Assembly: GCF_000564855.1 (NCBI RefSeq)
Contig: NZ_AYXG01000147.1
Span: 18,685 to 82,684 of the forward strand
From: Actinokineospora spheciospongiae
GTDB lineage: Bacteria; Actinomycetota; Actinomycetes; Mycobacteriales; Pseudonocardiaceae
DNA length: 64,000 nucleotides
Direction: 5' to 3'
A program made the position numbers and the translations under genes. The notes beneath the pieces are model-generated. The model had not been told where the DNA came from. It ran no database searches and was given only the letters and a program-made list of their open reading frames with translations. The number at the start of each line of letters is the position of its first letter. Position 1 is the first letter of the stretch. Below are positions 45,528 through 55,412 of the stretch, piece after piece.

Positions 45528-47195
45528 TCAGCCGGTGACCTTGAAGCCCGGGGCGACCTGGGTGAACAGCATCCGCTGACCCGAGTCCTCCTGCTCGATC
45601 GGCACCGACACGCCGACCACCCACAGGTCCGCGCCGACCGTGACCAGGGAGGCGAAGTTCGACCGGATCAGCGGTGCCGCGCTCGGCGCGGTCCGGGTGC
45701 CCTGGGCGCTGTCGGCGGTGCGGTAGGTGACCTGCCGCGGGCCCTCCCCGTCCGGTTGCGGTCCGCCGACGAGCTGATAGCCGGGGCTCTGCCCGGCCAG
45801 TGCCCGCAGGTACTCCGGCAGCGTGCTCCCGCCGGAGAAGCCCGCGTAGCGCTCCACCGTCACCTGCGACCCGCCGTCGGGGGAGACCCAGTGCACCCGG
45901 GTGCTGTCCGGCAGTCCGGTGGTGCGGCGCGGTTCGACGAACTTGACCCAGCCCTCCGGCACCGGCACGGAGAACGCCGCGCCCTGGGTGCCCGCCAGCG
46001 GTGAGGCGTCGGCGGCGCGCGGCACGAGCTGCCGGACCGACGCCGTGGGCGCGGGCACCGTCGAGGTGGTCGTCACCGGTGGCGCGAGCGGGGCCCCGCC
46101 CGCCACCCTGACCAGGGTGAACCCGCCCGTCGCCGCCGCCGCGAACAGCACCGCCGCGACCGCGCCGAGCGCGACCGTCGCGGCCAACCCCCGGTGCCCG
46201 CGCCTCGGGGTGCCCTCGAACGGCAGCGGGCCCGGCACCGCCGCCAGCGGGGCGCTCACCTCGCTCTGCGGGGTCGGCGCCCCGACCGGCTCGGTGACCA
46301 CCGTGGGCCGCTCCAGCTCCCGCACCGGGATGGCCAGCTCGTCGAACACCCGGTCGCCGGGGCCGGGCAGCAGCGGGTGCAGCAGCTCGCGGACCCGGTC
46401 CAGCGGCAGCCGGGCGGCCGGGTCCTTCACCATCAGCCCGGTGATCACCTCGCGCAGCGGGCCGTCGTACTCCGGTTGCGGCACCTCGCCGTCGACCACC
46501 GCGGCCAGGGTGGCCACGACCTGCCCGTCCGGGTCGTACGGGGCGTGCCCGTCGACCGCGGCGAACAGGGTCGCGCCCAGCCCCCACAGGTCCGCGCGCG
46601 GGGTGACGTTCCCGCCCGCGGCGATCTCCGGGGCGATGTAGGCCGGTGAGCCGAGCATCACCCCGGACTTGGTCAGCGTGCGCTCGGAGACGTTGCGGGC
46701 GATGCCGAAGTCGGTGAGCTTGACCCGCCCGTCCGGTCCGACCAGGACGTTGCCCGGCTTGACGTCGCGGTGGGTGATCCCGGCCTCGTGCGCGGCCTGC
46801 AACCCGGCGGCGACCGCGTCGCCGACCACCGCGGCCCGCGCGGTGCCCATCGGGCCGTGGTCGCGCAGCAGCTCGGCCAGGCTGACCGAGGGCACGTACT
46901 CCATCACCACGAACGGCTCGCCGTCCTCCTGGGCGACGTCGTGCAGGGTGACCACGTTCGGGTGCGACACCACGGCGATGGCCCGCGCCTCGCGCAGGGT
47001 CCGCTCGCGCAGCTCGTCGGCCTCGCGGGCGGGCATCCCCGGCGGCAGCCGCACCTCCTTGACGGCGACGTTGCGGCGGAGGAACTCGTCGTAGGCCGCC
47101 CACACCGTGCCCATCGACCCCTGGCCGAGCAGGCCGCCCAGCCGGTAGCGGCCCGCGATCAGCCGCTCACCCTCGTTCTCCGCCACGCGGCCCAT
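45528..47195 (-). CDS. membrane Ser/Thr protein kinase
   Basis: 555 aa from ATG 47195 (a GTG four codons in is an alternative). Kinase domain at 15-280: Gly loop LLGQGSMGTV (22-31), catalytic K46 (VAVKEV), HRDVKPGN (about 140) and DFG. A disordered Pro/Val linker leads to one membrane helix (about 330-350) and a 200-residue extracellular beta-rich domain (PVPEGWVKFVEPRRT; VHWVSPDGGSQVTVERYAGF). It resembles mycobacterial PknD/PknH-type receptors, whose outer domains sense unknown signals. No PASTA repeats. Confidence 0.93.
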   Translation of the reverse strand: MGRVAENEGERLIAGRYRLGGLLGQGSMGTVWAAYDEFLRRNVAVKEVRLPPGMPAREADELRERTLREARAIAVVSHPNVVTLHDVAQEDGEPFVVMEYVPSVSLAELLRDHGPMGTARAAVVGDAVAAGLQAAHEAGITHRDVKPGNVLVGPDGRVKLTDFGIARNVSERTLTKSGVMLGSPAYIAPEIAAGGNVTPRADLWGLGATLFAAVDGHAPYDPDGQVVATLAAVVDGEVPQPEYDGPLREVITGLMVKDPAARLPLDRVRELLHPLLPGPGDRVFDELAIPVRELERPTVVTEPVGAPTPQSEVSAPLAAVPGPLPFEGTPRRGHRGLAATVALGAVAAVLFAAAATGGFTLVRVAGGAPLAPPVTTTSTVPAPTASVRQLVPRAADASPLAGTQGAAFSVPVPEGWVKFVEPRRTTGLPDSTRVHWVSPDGGSQVTVERYAGFSGGSTLPEYLRALAGQSPGYQLVGGPQPDGEGPRQVTYRTADSAQGTRTAPSAAPLIRSNFASLVTVGADLWVVGVSVPIEQEDSGQRMLFTQVAPGFKVTG

Positions 47196-47335
47196 TGTGG
47201 AGCACCGTGCGCCCGGCCGGGGCGGGAAGTGTGCGCCCGTGACAAAGGGGTGCTCACGAACCGCACCACACCAGGCGTTTGTCAACCGCGACCAGGTTCA
47301 CAGCGTTGCCACCTGGTGTTGAGCACGGGTTTCCG

Positions 47336-47341
47336 TAGCAT
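47336..47341 (+). promoter_or_regulatory. putative -10 of mutA
   Basis: TAGCAT ends 8 nt before the ATG at 47350; no Shine-Dalgarno, no convincing -35. Leaderless start is likely. Confidence 0.4.
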
Positions 47342-47349
47342 TGCGGGTC

Positions 47350-49233
47350 ATGACACCCCCCTCCGCGCCGCAGGCCGAGCCGGACGAGCTGACGTTGGCC
47401 GGTGAGTTCGCCGAGGCCGCGCGCGAGCAGTGGCAGGAGCTCGTCGCGGGCGTCCTGCGCAAGTCGAACGCGGTGCCGGAGGGCTTCGACGAGTCGGTCG
47501 AGTCGCTGCTGTCCACCCGCACCTACGACGGTGTGACGCTCGCCCCGCTCTACACCGCCGAGGACACCGCTCCGCCCGCCGGTTTCCCCGGTCTGCCGCC
47601 GTTCACCCGCGGCGGCCGTCCGGAGGGGAACGTCGCGGGCGGGTGGGACGTGCGCCAGCGGCACGCCGACCCGGACCCGGCGGCCACCGCGAAGGCCGTG
47701 CTGTCGGACCTGGAGAACGGCGTCACCTCGCTGTGGCTGGTGCTCGGCGGGTCCGGCCTGCCGATCGCCTCCCTCGGCGACGTGCTCTCCGAGGTCTACC
47801 TGGACCTGGCCCCGGTCACCCTGGAGGCGGGGGCGGACTTCCGCGCCGCCGCCGGGGAACTGCTGCGGGTGCACACCGACAAGGGCATCCCGGCCAGCGA
47901 GGTCAAGGGCAACCTCGGCGCCGACCCGATCGGCCTGCACGCGCGCACCGGCTCCGGCGCCGACCTGCTCGGCGACGCCGCCGCGCTGGCCGCCGACACC
48001 GCCCGGCACCCGCTGCTGCGGGCCATCACCGTCGACGGCACCCCGTACCACCGCGCGGGCGGGTCGGACGCGGAAGAACTCGGCGCCGCGCTCGCCTCCG
48101 GCGTCGCCTACCTGCGGGCGCTGACCGAGGCCGGGCTCGACGTCGACACCGCCGCGGCCCGGCTGGAGTTCCGCTACGCCGCCACCGCCGACCAGTTCCT
48201 CACCATCGCCAAGCTGCGCGCCGCGCGCCGGTTGTGGGCCAGGGTCGCCGAGGTCAGCGGCATCTCGGCGGGAGCGGCCGCGCAGCGCCAGCACGCGGTC
48301 GGCAGCCCGGCCATGCAGACCCGCCGCGACCCGTGGGTGAACATGCTGCGCAGCACGCTGGCCTGCTTCGGCGCGGGGGTCGGCGGCGCGGACGCGGTCA
48401 CCGTGCTCCCGTTCGACGCCGCGCTCGGCCTGCCCGACGCGTTCGCCAGGCGCATCGCCCGCAACACCCAGTCGGTGCTGCTGGAGGAGTCCAAACTGGC
48501 CGGTGTGATCGACCCGGCGGGCGGCTCCTGGTACGTGGAGCGGCTCTCCGACGAGCTGGCCAGGGCCGCGTGGTCCTGGTTCACCGAGATCGAGCGCGCG
48601 GGCGGGATCGTCGCCGCCCTGGACTCCGGCCTGGTCGGCGACCGGCTCGCGGCCACCTGGGCGGCCCGCTCGGCCAACCTGGCCACCCGGGCGGACGCGA
48701 TCACCGGGGTCAGCGAGTTCCCGAACCTCGCCGAGAAGGCCGTGGTCCGCACCCCGGAACCGGTCGAGCCCGGCGGCGGCCTGCCCGCGGTCCGCTACGC
48801 CGAGGCCTACGAGGAGCTGCGCGACCGCTCCGACCGGGTCCTCGCCGAGACCGGCGCCCGCCCCAGGGTCTTCCTCGCCACGCTCGGCCCGGTCGCCGCG
48901 CACAACGCGCGCGCCGGGTTCGCCGCCAACCTGTTCCAGGCGGGCGGCGTCGAGACCGTGACCGGCGGGGTGATCTCCGACGCGGAGACCGCCGCCGCCC
49001 GCTTCGCCGAGAGCGGCGCCACCATCGCCTGCCTCTGCGGATCAGACAGGTCCTACACCGAGCTGGCAGGACCGGTGATCGAGGCGCTGCGCGGCGACGC
49101 CACCCGGTTGCTGCTGGCGGGCAAGCCGTCCGACGAGCACCTGCGCTCCGGTGTGGACGATTTCGTGTTCACCGGCTGCGACGCGCTGACGGTGCTGCGC
49201 ACCACGCTGGAGACGTTGGGAGTCCCCGCATGA
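47350..49233 (+). CDS. mutA: methylmalonyl-CoA mutase small subunit
   Basis: 627 aa from ATG 47350 (a TTG three codons upstream is less likely). The N-half has the TIM-barrel mutase fold ([36 protein letters not shown]) and the C-half a B12-like domain that lacks the cobalamin His motif, as expected for the non-catalytic alpha subunit. Pairs with MutB; start of the mutAB-meaB operon, coupled by ATGA. Confidence 0.95.
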   Translation: MTPPSAPQAEPDELTLAGEFAEAAREQWQELVAGVLRKSNAVPEGFDESVESLLSTRTYDGVTLAPLYTAEDTAPPAGFPGLPPFTRGGRPEGNVAGGWDVRQRHADPDPAATAKAVLSDLENGVTSLWLVLGGSGLPIASLGDVLSEVYLDLAPVTLEAGADFRAAAGELLRVHTDKGIPASEVKGNLGADPIGLHARTGSGADLLGDAAALAADTARHPLLRAITVDGTPYHRAGGSDAEELGAALASGVAYLRALTEAGLDVDTAAARLEFRYAATADQFLTIAKLRAARRLWARVAEVSGISAGAAAQRQHAVGSPAMQTRRDPWVNMLRSTLACFGAGVGGADAVTVLPFDAALGLPDAFARRIARNTQSVLLEESKLAGVIDPAGGSWYVERLSDELARAAWSWFTEIERAGGIVAALDSGLVGDRLAATWAARSANLATRADAITGVSEFPNLAEKAVVRTPEPVEPGGGLPAVRYAEAYEELRDRSDRVLAETGARPRVFLATLGPVAAHNARAGFAANLFQAGGVETVTGGVISDAETAAARFAESGATIACLCGSDRSYTELAGPVIEALRGDATRLLLAGKPSDEHLRSGVDDFVFTGCDALTVLRTTLETLGVPA

Positions 49234-51413
49234 GCATCCCCGATTTCTCCGCCGTCGACCTCGGCGAGCCGGTCTCCCCGACCCCGGCCGACTGGCAGAA
49301 GGCGCTCGACGAGTCCACCGGCAAGGGCGCCGACGCCCTGGCCTGGGAGACCCCGGAGGGCATCGGCGTCAAGCCGGTCTACACCGCCGAGGACACCGCG
49401 GGCCTGGACTTCCTGGGCACCTACCCGGGCATCGCCCCGTACCTGCGCGGGCCGTACCCGACGATGTACGTCAACCAGCCGTGGACCATCCGCCAGTACG
49501 CCGGGTTCTCCACCGCCGAGGAGTCCAACGCCTTCTACCGGCGCAACCTCGCCGCCGGTCAGAAGGGGCTGTCGGTCGCCTTCGACCTGGCCACCCACCG
49601 CGGCTACGACTCCGACCACCCCCGGGTGGCCGGTGACGTGGGCATGGCGGGCGTGGCCATCGACTCCATCTACGACATGCGCCAGCTCTTCGACGGCATC
49701 CCGCTGGACAAGATGTCCGTTTCGATGACCATGAACGGCGCGGTGCTGCCGGTGCTGGCGCTCTACGTCGTCGCGGCCGAGGAGCAGGGGGTGACGCCGG
49801 ACAAGCTCGCGGGGACCATCCAGAACGACATCCTCAAGGAGTTCATGGTCCGCAACACCTACATCTACCCGCCGCGGCCGTCGATGCGGATCATCTCCGA
49901 CATCTTCTCCTTCACCTCCCAGCACATGCCGAAGTACAACTCCATCTCGATCTCCGGCTACCACATGCAGGAGGCCGGGGCGACCGCTGACCTGGAACTG
50001 GCCTACACCCTGGCCGACGGCGTGGAGTACATCCGGGCGGGCCGCGAGGCCGGGCTGGACGTGGACCGGTTCGCGCCGCGGCTGTCGTTCTTCTGGGCGA
50101 TCGGCATGAACTTCTTCATGGAGGTCGCCAAGATGCGCGCGGCCCGGCTGCTGTGGGCCAAGCTGGTCAAGCAGTTCGAGCCGAAGTCGTCGAAGTCGCT
50201 GAGCCTGCGCACGCACTGCCAGACCTCCGGCTGGTCGCTGACCGCCCAGGACGTCTACAACAACGTCATCCGCACCTGCGTCGAGGCCATGGCCGCCACC
50301 CAGGGCCACACCCAGTCGCTGCACACCAACGCCCTCGACGAGGCGCTGGCGCTGCCCACGGACTTCTCCGCGCGCATCGCCCGCAACACCCAGCTCCTGC
50401 TGCAGCAGGAGTCCGGCACCACCCGGGTGATCGACCCGTGGGGCGGCAGCTCGTTCGTCGAGCGGCTGACCTACGACCTGGCCCGCAAGGCGTGGGGCCA
50501 CATCAGCGAGGTGGAGGCCGCGGGCGGCATGGCGCAGGCCATCGACGCGGGCATCCCCAAGCTGCGGATCGAGGAGGCCGCCGCGCGCACCCAGGCGCGC
50601 ATCGACTCCGGTCGCCAGCCGGTCATCGGCGTCAACAAGTACCGCGTGGACGAAGACGAGCAGATCGACGTGCTCAAGGTGGACAACGCCGGGGTGCGCG
50701 CCCAGCAGTTGGAGAAGCTGCGGCGGCTGCGCGAGGAGCGCGACAACGACGCCGTGCAGGGCAAGCTCGACGCGCTCACCCGGGCCGCCGACGCCGACGG
50801 CAACCTGCTGGAGCTGGCCATCGACGCGGCCCGCGCCAAGGCCACCGTCGGGGAGATCTCCGAGGCGCTGGGCAAGGTCTGGGGCCGCCACGCCGCGCAG
50901 ATCCGCACGATCTCCGGCGTCTACCGGGACGAGGTGGGAGCCGGGGTGTCCAACGTGGACGGTGCGCGGGCGGTCGTGGACGCGTTCGCCGAGGCCGAGG
51001 GGCGCCGCCCGCGCATCCTGGTCGCCAAGATGGGCCAGGACGGGCACGACCGCGGCCAGAAGGTGATCGCCACCGCGTTCGCCGACCTCGGCTTCGACGT
51101 CGACGTGGGCCCGCTGTTCTCCACCCCCGGCGAGGTCGCGCGCCAGGCCGTGGAGGCCGACGTGCACATCGTCGGGGTCAACTCCCTCGCCGCCGGGCAC
51201 CTGACGCTGGTGCCCGCGCTGCGCGAGGAGCTGGCCGGGCTGGGCCGCGACGACATCATGATCGTCGTCGGCGGGGTCATCCCGCCGCAGGACTTCGACG
51301 AGCTGCGGGCCGCGGGCGCGGCGGCGATCTTCCCGCCGGGCACCGTGATCGCCGACGCCGCCGCCGAGCTGCTGCGCAAGCTCGGCGATCAGCACGGGTA
51401 CGAGCTTGGCTAG
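49230..51413 (+). CDS. mutB: methylmalonyl-CoA mutase large subunit
   Basis: 727 aa. It isomerises (R)-methylmalonyl-CoA to succinyl-CoA using adenosylcobalamin. The substrate barrel ([35 protein letters not shown]) is followed by the B12-binding domain with DGHDRG (the cobalamin His in [12 protein letters not shown]). Propionyl and branched-chain carbon thus enters the TCA cycle, where SdhCDAB acts. Overlaps meaB by 8 bp. Confidence 0.97.
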   Translation: MSIPDFSAVDLGEPVSPTPADWQKALDESTGKGADALAWETPEGIGVKPVYTAEDTAGLDFLGTYPGIAPYLRGPYPTMYVNQPWTIRQYAGFSTAEESNAFYRRNLAAGQKGLSVAFDLATHRGYDSDHPRVAGDVGMAGVAIDSIYDMRQLFDGIPLDKMSVSMTMNGAVLPVLALYVVAAEEQGVTPDKLAGTIQNDILKEFMVRNTYIYPPRPSMRIISDIFSFTSQHMPKYNSISISGYHMQEAGATADLELAYTLADGVEYIRAGREAGLDVDRFAPRLSFFWAIGMNFFMEVAKMRAARLLWAKLVKQFEPKSSKSLSLRTHCQTSGWSLTAQDVYNNVIRTCVEAMAATQGHTQSLHTNALDEALALPTDFSARIARNTQLLLQQESGTTRVIDPWGGSSFVERLTYDLARKAWGHISEVEAAGGMAQAIDAGIPKLRIEEAAARTQARIDSGRQPVIGVNKYRVDEDEQIDVLKVDNAGVRAQQLEKLRRLREERDNDAVQGKLDALTRAADADGNLLELAIDAARAKATVGEISEALGKVWGRHAAQIRTISGVYRDEVGAGVSNVDGARAVVDAFAEAEGRRPRILVAKMGQDGHDRGQKVIATAFADLGFDVDVGPLFSTPGEVARQAVEADVHIVGVNSLAAGHLTLVPALREELAGLGRDDIMIVVGGVIPPQDFDELRAAGAAAIFPPGTVIADAAAELLRKLGDQHGYELG

Positions 51414-52404
51414 GCTGCCCGACCTGGATTCGCTGGTCAAGGGCGTGCTGGCCGGGGACAGGGCCCTGCTGTCGCGGGCCATCACCCTGGTGGAGTCCCG
51501 GCGGGCCGACCACCGCGCGCTCGCCCAGGAGCTGCTCGTCGAGCTGCTCCCGCACGCGGGCGGCGCGCACCGGGTCGGCATCACCGGGGTCCCCGGCGTC
51601 GGCAAGTCGACCTTCATCGACGCGCTCGGCACCAACCTGACCGGCGCGGGCAGGCGGGTCGCGGTGCTGGCCGTCGACCCGTCCTCGACCCGGACCGGCG
51701 GCAGCATCCTGGGCGACAAGACCAGGATGCAGCGGCTGGCGGTGGACCCGGCCGCCTTCATCCGCCCCTCGCCCACCTCCGGCACGCTCGGCGGCGTCGC
51801 CCAGGCCACCCGCGAGACCATCGTGCTGATGGAGGCGGCGGGCTTCGACACCGTGCTGGTGGAGACCGTCGGCGTCGGGCAGTCGGAGACGACCGTGGCC
51901 AACATGGTCGACTGCTTCCTGTTCCTCACCCTCGCCCGCACCGGCGACCAGCTCCAGGGCATCAAGAAGGGCGTGCTGGAGCTGGCCGACGTCATCGCGG
52001 TCAACAAGGCCGACGGCGAGCACGCCCGCGACGCGCAGAAGGCGGCCCGCGAGCTGGCCGGGGCGCTGCGGCTGCTGCGCTCGCCGGAGGCCACCTGGAC
52101 GCCGCCGGTGCTGACGTGCAGCGGCCAGGAGAACGTGGGGCTGGACACGCTGTGGGAGCAGGTCGAGCAGCACCACAAGGTCCTCGACGGGTCCGGGGAG
52201 CTGGCCGAGAAGCGGCGCACCCAGCAGGTCGACTGGACCTGGTCGATGGTCCACGACACCCTGCTGTCGCGGCTGCGCGAGCACCCGGCGGTCCGCGCGC
52301 TCACCCCGTCGGTCGAACGGCGGGTGCGCGACGGCGAACTGACCGCCACCCTGGCCGCGCAGAAGATCCTTTCGGCCTTCGCGGAGCGTGAGCGGTCCGA
52401 CTAA
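51406..52404 (+). CDS. meaB: MeaB/ArgK-type GTPase chaperone of methylmalonyl-CoA mutase
   Basis: 332 aa from TTG 51406. G3E/MeaB GTPase: Walker [10 protein letters not shown], switch region [27 protein letters not shown] and NKAD. MeaB proteins protect and reload the mutase's cobalamin. The start overlaps mutB, fitting co-translation, although the SD is weak. C-terminal dimer arm is present. Confidence 0.95.
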   Translation: MARLPDLDSLVKGVLAGDRALLSRAITLVESRRADHRALAQELLVELLPHAGGAHRVGITGVPGVGKSTFIDALGTNLTGAGRRVAVLAVDPSSTRTGGSILGDKTRMQRLAVDPAAFIRPSPTSGTLGGVAQATRETIVLMEAAGFDTVLVETVGVGQSETTVANMVDCFLFLTLARTGDQLQGIKKGVLELADVIAVNKADGEHARDAQKAARELAGALRLLRSPEATWTPPVLTCSGQENVGLDTLWEQVEQHHKVLDGSGELAEKRRTQQVDWTWSMVHDTLLSRLREHPAVRALTPSVERRVRDGELTATLAAQKILSAFAERERSD

Positions 52405-52450
52405 CCTGGTGGTCGTCCCGTTACGCTCCCGACCCTGGAGGCAGGCCCCC

Positions 52451-52699
52451 ATGGCCGTCCGCGCGACCAAGCTGCTGCTCGCGGTGTTCGTCGTGTTCCT
52501 GCTCGGCGCCGCGCCCGCCGGTGCGAGCGCCCTCGCCCAGCCGCCGACGACGACGACCGCCCCGGCCGGACCGGTGATCGACGCGCCCAGCGAGGCCGAC
52601 ACGGCCAAGACCCGCAACAACCTGATCATCGGCGCGGTCGCGGTGGTGCTGCTCGGCATCGTCATCTACGGCAACCGGAAGCGGGCCAAGAAGAAGTAG
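52451..52699 (+). CDS. small secreted/membrane protein
   Basis: 82 aa from ATG 52451 with GGAGGCAGG upstream; a longer in-frame start (52388) would overlap meaB and has no role. N-terminal signal-like helix (LLLAVFVVFLLGAAPAGASA), Pro/Thr linker, then a C-terminal helix (NLIIGAVAVVLLGIVIYG) and a basic tail (NRKRAKKK). Function unknown. The following 198 bp (52700-52897) hold no gene that I can support. Confidence 0.65.
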   Translation: MAVRATKLLLAVFVVFLLGAAPAGASALAQPPTTTTAPAGPVIDAPSEADTAKTRNNLIIGAVAVVLLGIVIYGNRKRAKKK

Positions 52700-52897
52700 C
52701 GGCGGTTCGGCTCAGCGGACGCCCGGTCGACTTGATCATCGAATTCGGTCTCACCGAAGCCGGTCGCCCGCTCGGCGCAGCGCGCGGACCGCGGACCGCG
52801 CCGGGGTGGGCGAGGACACGGTGCCCGGACCGGATGGGGCAGGATCGTCCCCGATGGACACCGCAGCCCAAGCCCAGTACACCGTCGGAGGGATCGC

Positions 52898-54190
52898 GTG
52901 ACCGTGCTGTACTCGCGCCCCGACCTGCCCGCGGACGACGACTCCGGGACACCGGGAGGTGATCCCGCTGTGCTGATCTCCCCGAGTGGGGTCAGTATGC
53001 CCCCTGTGGAGGATCTCGGAGCGGGCCGCGGCCCCGACTGGCTCGACGGGTGGCTGGCCGCCAACTCCGGCGACGTGCTCGCCTGGTTCCGCCACCTGCA
53101 CGCCAACCCGGAGCTGTCCCGGCAGGAGTTCGCCACCACCGAACTGGTCGCGGGCCTGCTCAAGTCGGCGGGCCTGCAACCGCAGGTCCTGCCCGGCGGC
53201 ACCGGCCTGGTCTGCGACATCGGCACCGGCGGGCGCTGCGTCGCGCTGCGCGCCGACATGGACGCGCTGCCGATGACCGAGGCCACCGGCCTGCCGCACG
53301 CGGCCACCGAGCCCGGCGCCTGCCACGCCTGCGGCCACGACGCGCACACCACGATCCTGCTGGCCACCGCGCTGGCGCTGGCGAGCGCGCCGGAGCTGCC
53401 CGGCCGCATCCGGCTGATCTTCCAGCCCGCCGAGGAGGTCATGCCCGGCGGCGCCCTGGAGGTCATCGACGCGGGCGGCCTCGACGGCGTCGACCGGATC
53501 TTCGGCCTGCACTGCGACCCGAGGCTGGAGGTCGGCAGGGTCGGCACCCGGGTCGGCGCCATCACCTCCGCCACGGACCTGCTGGAGCTGCACCTCACCT
53601 CCCCCGGCGGCCACACCTCCCGCCCGCACCTCACCGCCGACTTGGTGCACGCCCTCGGCACGGTCATCACCGGCCTGCCCGCGCTGCTGTCGCGCCGCGT
53701 CGACCCCCGCTCCGGCACCGTCCTGGTGTGGGGCGCGGTGCACGCGGGCGAGGCGCCCAACGCCGTCCCGCGCGAGGGCCTGCTGCGCGGCACCCTGCGC
53801 ACCGGCGACCACTCGATCTGGGCCGAGCTGGAACCGCTGGTCGCGGGCCTGGTGCAGTCGCTGCTGGTGCCCACCGGCGTCGGCTACGACCTGCACCACC
53901 GCCGCGGCGTCCCGCCGGTGCTCAACGACGCGGACAGCACCGAGATCCTGGACAACGCCGTCGCCGCCGCCCTCGGCGAGGGGGCGCTCACCACCACCAA
54001 CCAGTCCAGCGGCGGCGAGGACTTCGGCTGGTACCTGCAGCACCGCGCGGGCTCGTTCATGCGCCTGGGCGTCTGGCCGGGCGAGGGCCCGATGCGCGAC
54101 CTGCACCAGCCCACGTTCCAGCTCGACGAGCGCGCCCTGCTCACCGGCGTGCGGGTGATGACGCACACCGCGCTGGCGGCGCTCGCCTGA
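52898..54190 (+). CDS. M20-family amidohydrolase/peptidase
   Basis: 430 aa from GTG 52898, with GGAGGGAT upstream. Metal-binding core: ALRADMDALPM, HACGHDAHTT (about residue 145) and LIFQPAEE; then FGLHCDP and, in the lid domain, SPGGHTSRPH. Such amidohydrolases cleave N-acyl amino acids or peptidyl conjugates (hippurate hydrolase/IAA-amino acid hydrolase type). The first 30 residues are poorly ordered. Substrate unknown. Confidence 0.92.
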   Translation: MTVLYSRPDLPADDDSGTPGGDPAVLISPSGVSMPPVEDLGAGRGPDWLDGWLAANSGDVLAWFRHLHANPELSRQEFATTELVAGLLKSAGLQPQVLPGGTGLVCDIGTGGRCVALRADMDALPMTEATGLPHAATEPGACHACGHDAHTTILLATALALASAPELPGRIRLIFQPAEEVMPGGALEVIDAGGLDGVDRIFGLHCDPRLEVGRVGTRVGAITSATDLLELHLTSPGGHTSRPHLTADLVHALGTVITGLPALLSRRVDPRSGTVLVWGAVHAGEAPNAVPREGLLRGTLRTGDHSIWAELEPLVAGLVQSLLVPTGVGYDLHHRRGVPPVLNDADSTEILDNAVAAALGEGALTTTNQSSGGEDFGWYLQHRAGSFMRLGVWPGEGPMRDLHQPTFQLDERALLTGVRVMTHTALAALA

Positions 54191-54208
54191 GCCGTTCCGC
54201 CCGGGCGG

Positions 54209-54775
54209 TCACCACTGGTGGGCGACGTCCACCACGAGCCGAGGCGGGTCGCTGAGCACCAGCACCCGGAACGGCAGCCGCGCGCGGACACCCACGCCGA
54301 GGCCGGTCTGGCCCTCGAACGAGCCCGCCCACGCCACCTGCCGCAGCGTCGGCAGGCCGGTCGCGTCCACCAGCTCGGCCCGGTTCGCCGGGAGGTAGGT
54401 GGGGTTCCCGGCGTCGTCGTACGCCGGGTTCTCCGCGACGACCTGGAGGAAGGCGCCACCGCGCAGGGGGACCGGGTCGCCGGTGGGGTCCTCGAAGACC
54501 TCCGGCACGTACCTGACGTGGTAGCCGCTGGTGGCGGTCACGTCGAGCACCAGGCGGTCGAAGCACGGCTGGGTGCCCGCGCGGACACCGGTCAGCGGCC
54601 CGTACGCGGTGGCCGGGGCGTCCTTCGGCCCGGAACCCCAGGTGATCCCGCAGTACGGGGTCGCCGCGGTGGCGGTGGTGGCGGGCAAGAGCGCGGCGGC
54701 GGCGGTCGCGGCCACCAGGGCGATGCGGAAGGCGTTTCGTCTCATACCCGACAAATTTCGTCTCATACCCGACAA
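54209..54775 (-). CDS. secreted AMIN-like domain protein
   Basis: 188 aa from TTG 54775, with in-frame ATGs at 54766 and 54745. A signal peptide (AFRIALVAATAAAALLPATTATA) precedes a beta-sandwich resembling AMIN-like domains (RLVLDVTATSGYHVRYVPEVFED; RVLVLSDPPRLVVDV) that bind peptidoglycan or support exported proteins. The 21-bp repeat covering the start region duplicates seven residues, so several possible start codons exist. Cys pair (YCG, QPCFD) may form a disulfide. Confidence 0.8.
   Translation of the reverse strand: MSGMRRNLSGMRRNAFRIALVAATAAAALLPATTATAATPYCGITWGSGPKDAPATAYGPLTGVRAGTQPCFDRLVLDVTATSGYHVRYVPEVFEDPTGDPVPLRGGAFLQVVAENPAYDDAGNPTYLPANRAELVDATGLPTLRQVAWAGSFEGQTGLGVGVRARLPFRVLVLSDPPRLVVDVAHQW
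54735..54775 (-). repeat. 21-bp tandem duplication over the start codons of the AMIN-like gene
   Basis: The same 20-mer occurs at 54735-54754 and 54756-54775 (21-bp period), starting TTTCGTCTCAT on the plus strand. It duplicates SGMRRN in the protein and creates two ATGs and two TTGs in frame. Confidence 0.85.
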
Positions 54776-54802
54776 GACGTGCGACCCTCGCCCTGGGTTG
54801 TG

Positions 54803-55261
54803 TCAGCTCGTGGCGGGACCGATCCCGCTGCACGGTCGGATGCGCAGGTCGGCCACGTAGTCCGCGGGCGCCCCGGCGGCCTCCGCCGCGTCGGCCATCA
54901 CGCCCAGGTAGCGGGCCGAGGGCAGACCGCCCTCGTAGGCGGCCAGCACGTACAGCCAGGCCAGCACCGACCCCTCCAGCGTCTGCACCCGCAACCGGAT
55001 CTTCGAGTGCAGCCCCAGCTCGGAGCCCTCCCACCGGTCCAGGTCCTGCTCGTCGTCGGTGACGTCGTAGAGCACGACGAACACCTGCGAGTCCGGGTCC
55101 TCGACGATGGTGGCCAGCGCGCCCTCCCAGCCGATGTCCTCACCGCCGAAGGTCAGCCGCCAGCCCACCAGCCAGCCGGTGCCCGCCATCGGCGAGTGCG
55201 GGGCACGTTCCATCATCTGGCCCGGGTCCATGTTCGACCCGTAGGCGGCGTAGAGCGGCAC
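54803..55261 (-). CDS. gamma-glutamylcyclotransferase-like (AIG2/GGCT) protein
   Basis: 152 aa from GTG 55261. The GGCT fold starts YAAYGSNM (6-13, substrate loop); DEQDLDRWEG contains the candidate catalytic acid. Such enzymes release 5-oxoproline from gamma-glutamyl peptides; many bacterial members have unknown substrates. Cytoplasmic, monocistronic, adjoining the AMIN-like gene. Confidence 0.85.
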   Translation of the reverse strand: MPLYAAYGSNMDPGQMMERAPHSPMAGTGWLVGWRLTFGGEDIGWEGALATIVEDPDSQVFVVLYDVTDDEQDLDRWEGSELGLHSKIRLRVQTLEGSVLAWLYVLAAYEGGLPSARYLGVMADAAEAAGAPADYVADLRIRPCSGIGPATS

Positions 55262-55412
55262 GTCGACAGCCTAGCGACGATGGCGCCGAACGCCAGGCAG
55301 CCGCGCGGTGGATCACCATTTCGCGGCCACCCGCCACGGCCCCGCGACCGCCCGCATATGGTGTTCGTGGACGTCAGCGGCGTTTTTGCCAGTTCGTGCG
55401 AAGGAGGACCTG

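Noticed and set aside
43252..47103. 1283-aa minus-strand ORF across the acyl-CoA oxidase and kinase
   Set aside because: Antisense/frame shadow with no domains; real genes in other frames have full motif sets.
49053..52349. 1098-aa minus-strand ORF opposite mutB/meaB
   Set aside because: Ser/Arg-rich shadow of the mutAB-meaB operon.
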